NCBI GenBank assembly: GCA_003427395.1
Contig: BFEA01000022.1
Coordinates: 650,526-690,525, forward strand
Origin: Chara braunii
Lineage: Eukaryota > Streptophyta > Charophyceae > Charales > Characeae
Direction: 5' to 3'
DNA: 40,000 nucleotides
Under the pieces are notes generated by a model. That model made no database searches. It saw nothing but the letters and a program-made list of their open reading frames with translations, and had not been told where the DNA came from. Below, one piece after another: positions 39,999 through 40,000 of this stretch (positions are counted from its first letter, which is position 1; each line of letters begins with the position of its first letter). The position numbers and the translations under genes are program-made.

Positions 39999-40000
39999 CT

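Overview
The window reads as non-genic, repeat-rich nuclear DNA of a large eukaryotic genome. I recognise no intact host gene, no tRNA or rRNA gene and nothing prokaryotic. What can be identified is retrotransposon debris. The LINE type (endonuclease, reverse transcriptase, zf-RVT zinc finger) and a primer-binding site matching the 3' end of plant tRNA-Asp point to a streptophyte, either a land plant or a charophyte alga. The species is an inference I cannot test here.

Layout. 1-5862 (minus): a nearly full-length LINE (A) with ORF1, endonuclease, RT and zinc finger, broken by in-frame stops and a frameshift. 5850-7296 (minus): a second LINE (B) with one RT segment present three times. 7350-7740, 26075-26414 and 36060-36400: three copies of an LTR family (X); the middle one still abuts a tRNA-Asp primer-binding site. 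8046-13010: non-coding DNA dominated by hairpins and arrays, ending around a core-promoter module at 11085-11204. 14462-15410: an inverted LTR terminus followed by more hairpins. 16943-17383 (minus): a gag-like fragment cut by an LTR. 17384-19054 and 34150-35883: two direct copies of the 5' end of another LTR element (family Y: LTR, primer-binding site, leader, AAG-rich gag start). 19200-22632: ATT microsatellites, a ~590-bp tandem duplication and a degenerate CAGA satellite. 22886-24190: a second promoter module (minus) with a 13-unit hairpin array upstream. 27121-31523 (plus): decayed gag, including a CCHC zinc knuckle. 37093-38213 (minus): two compact unknown reading frames. 39180-39998: an open frame carrying a 54-bp in-frame minisatellite.

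The most interesting pattern is structural. Several unrelated repeat arrays consist of hairpins whose loop is conserved while the two arms change together. The clearest is at 9949-10876, where ten of eleven motifs with the core AAACTTATAG have arms of different sequence that still pair. Similar behaviour is seen at 12320-13003, 23310-24190 and inside LTR family X. Two of these arrays lie just upstream of the two homologous promoter modules. Coding relics are broken mainly by TGA and TAG codons that look like CGA>TGA and CAG>TAG changes, as expected from deamination of methylated cytosine in silenced transposons.
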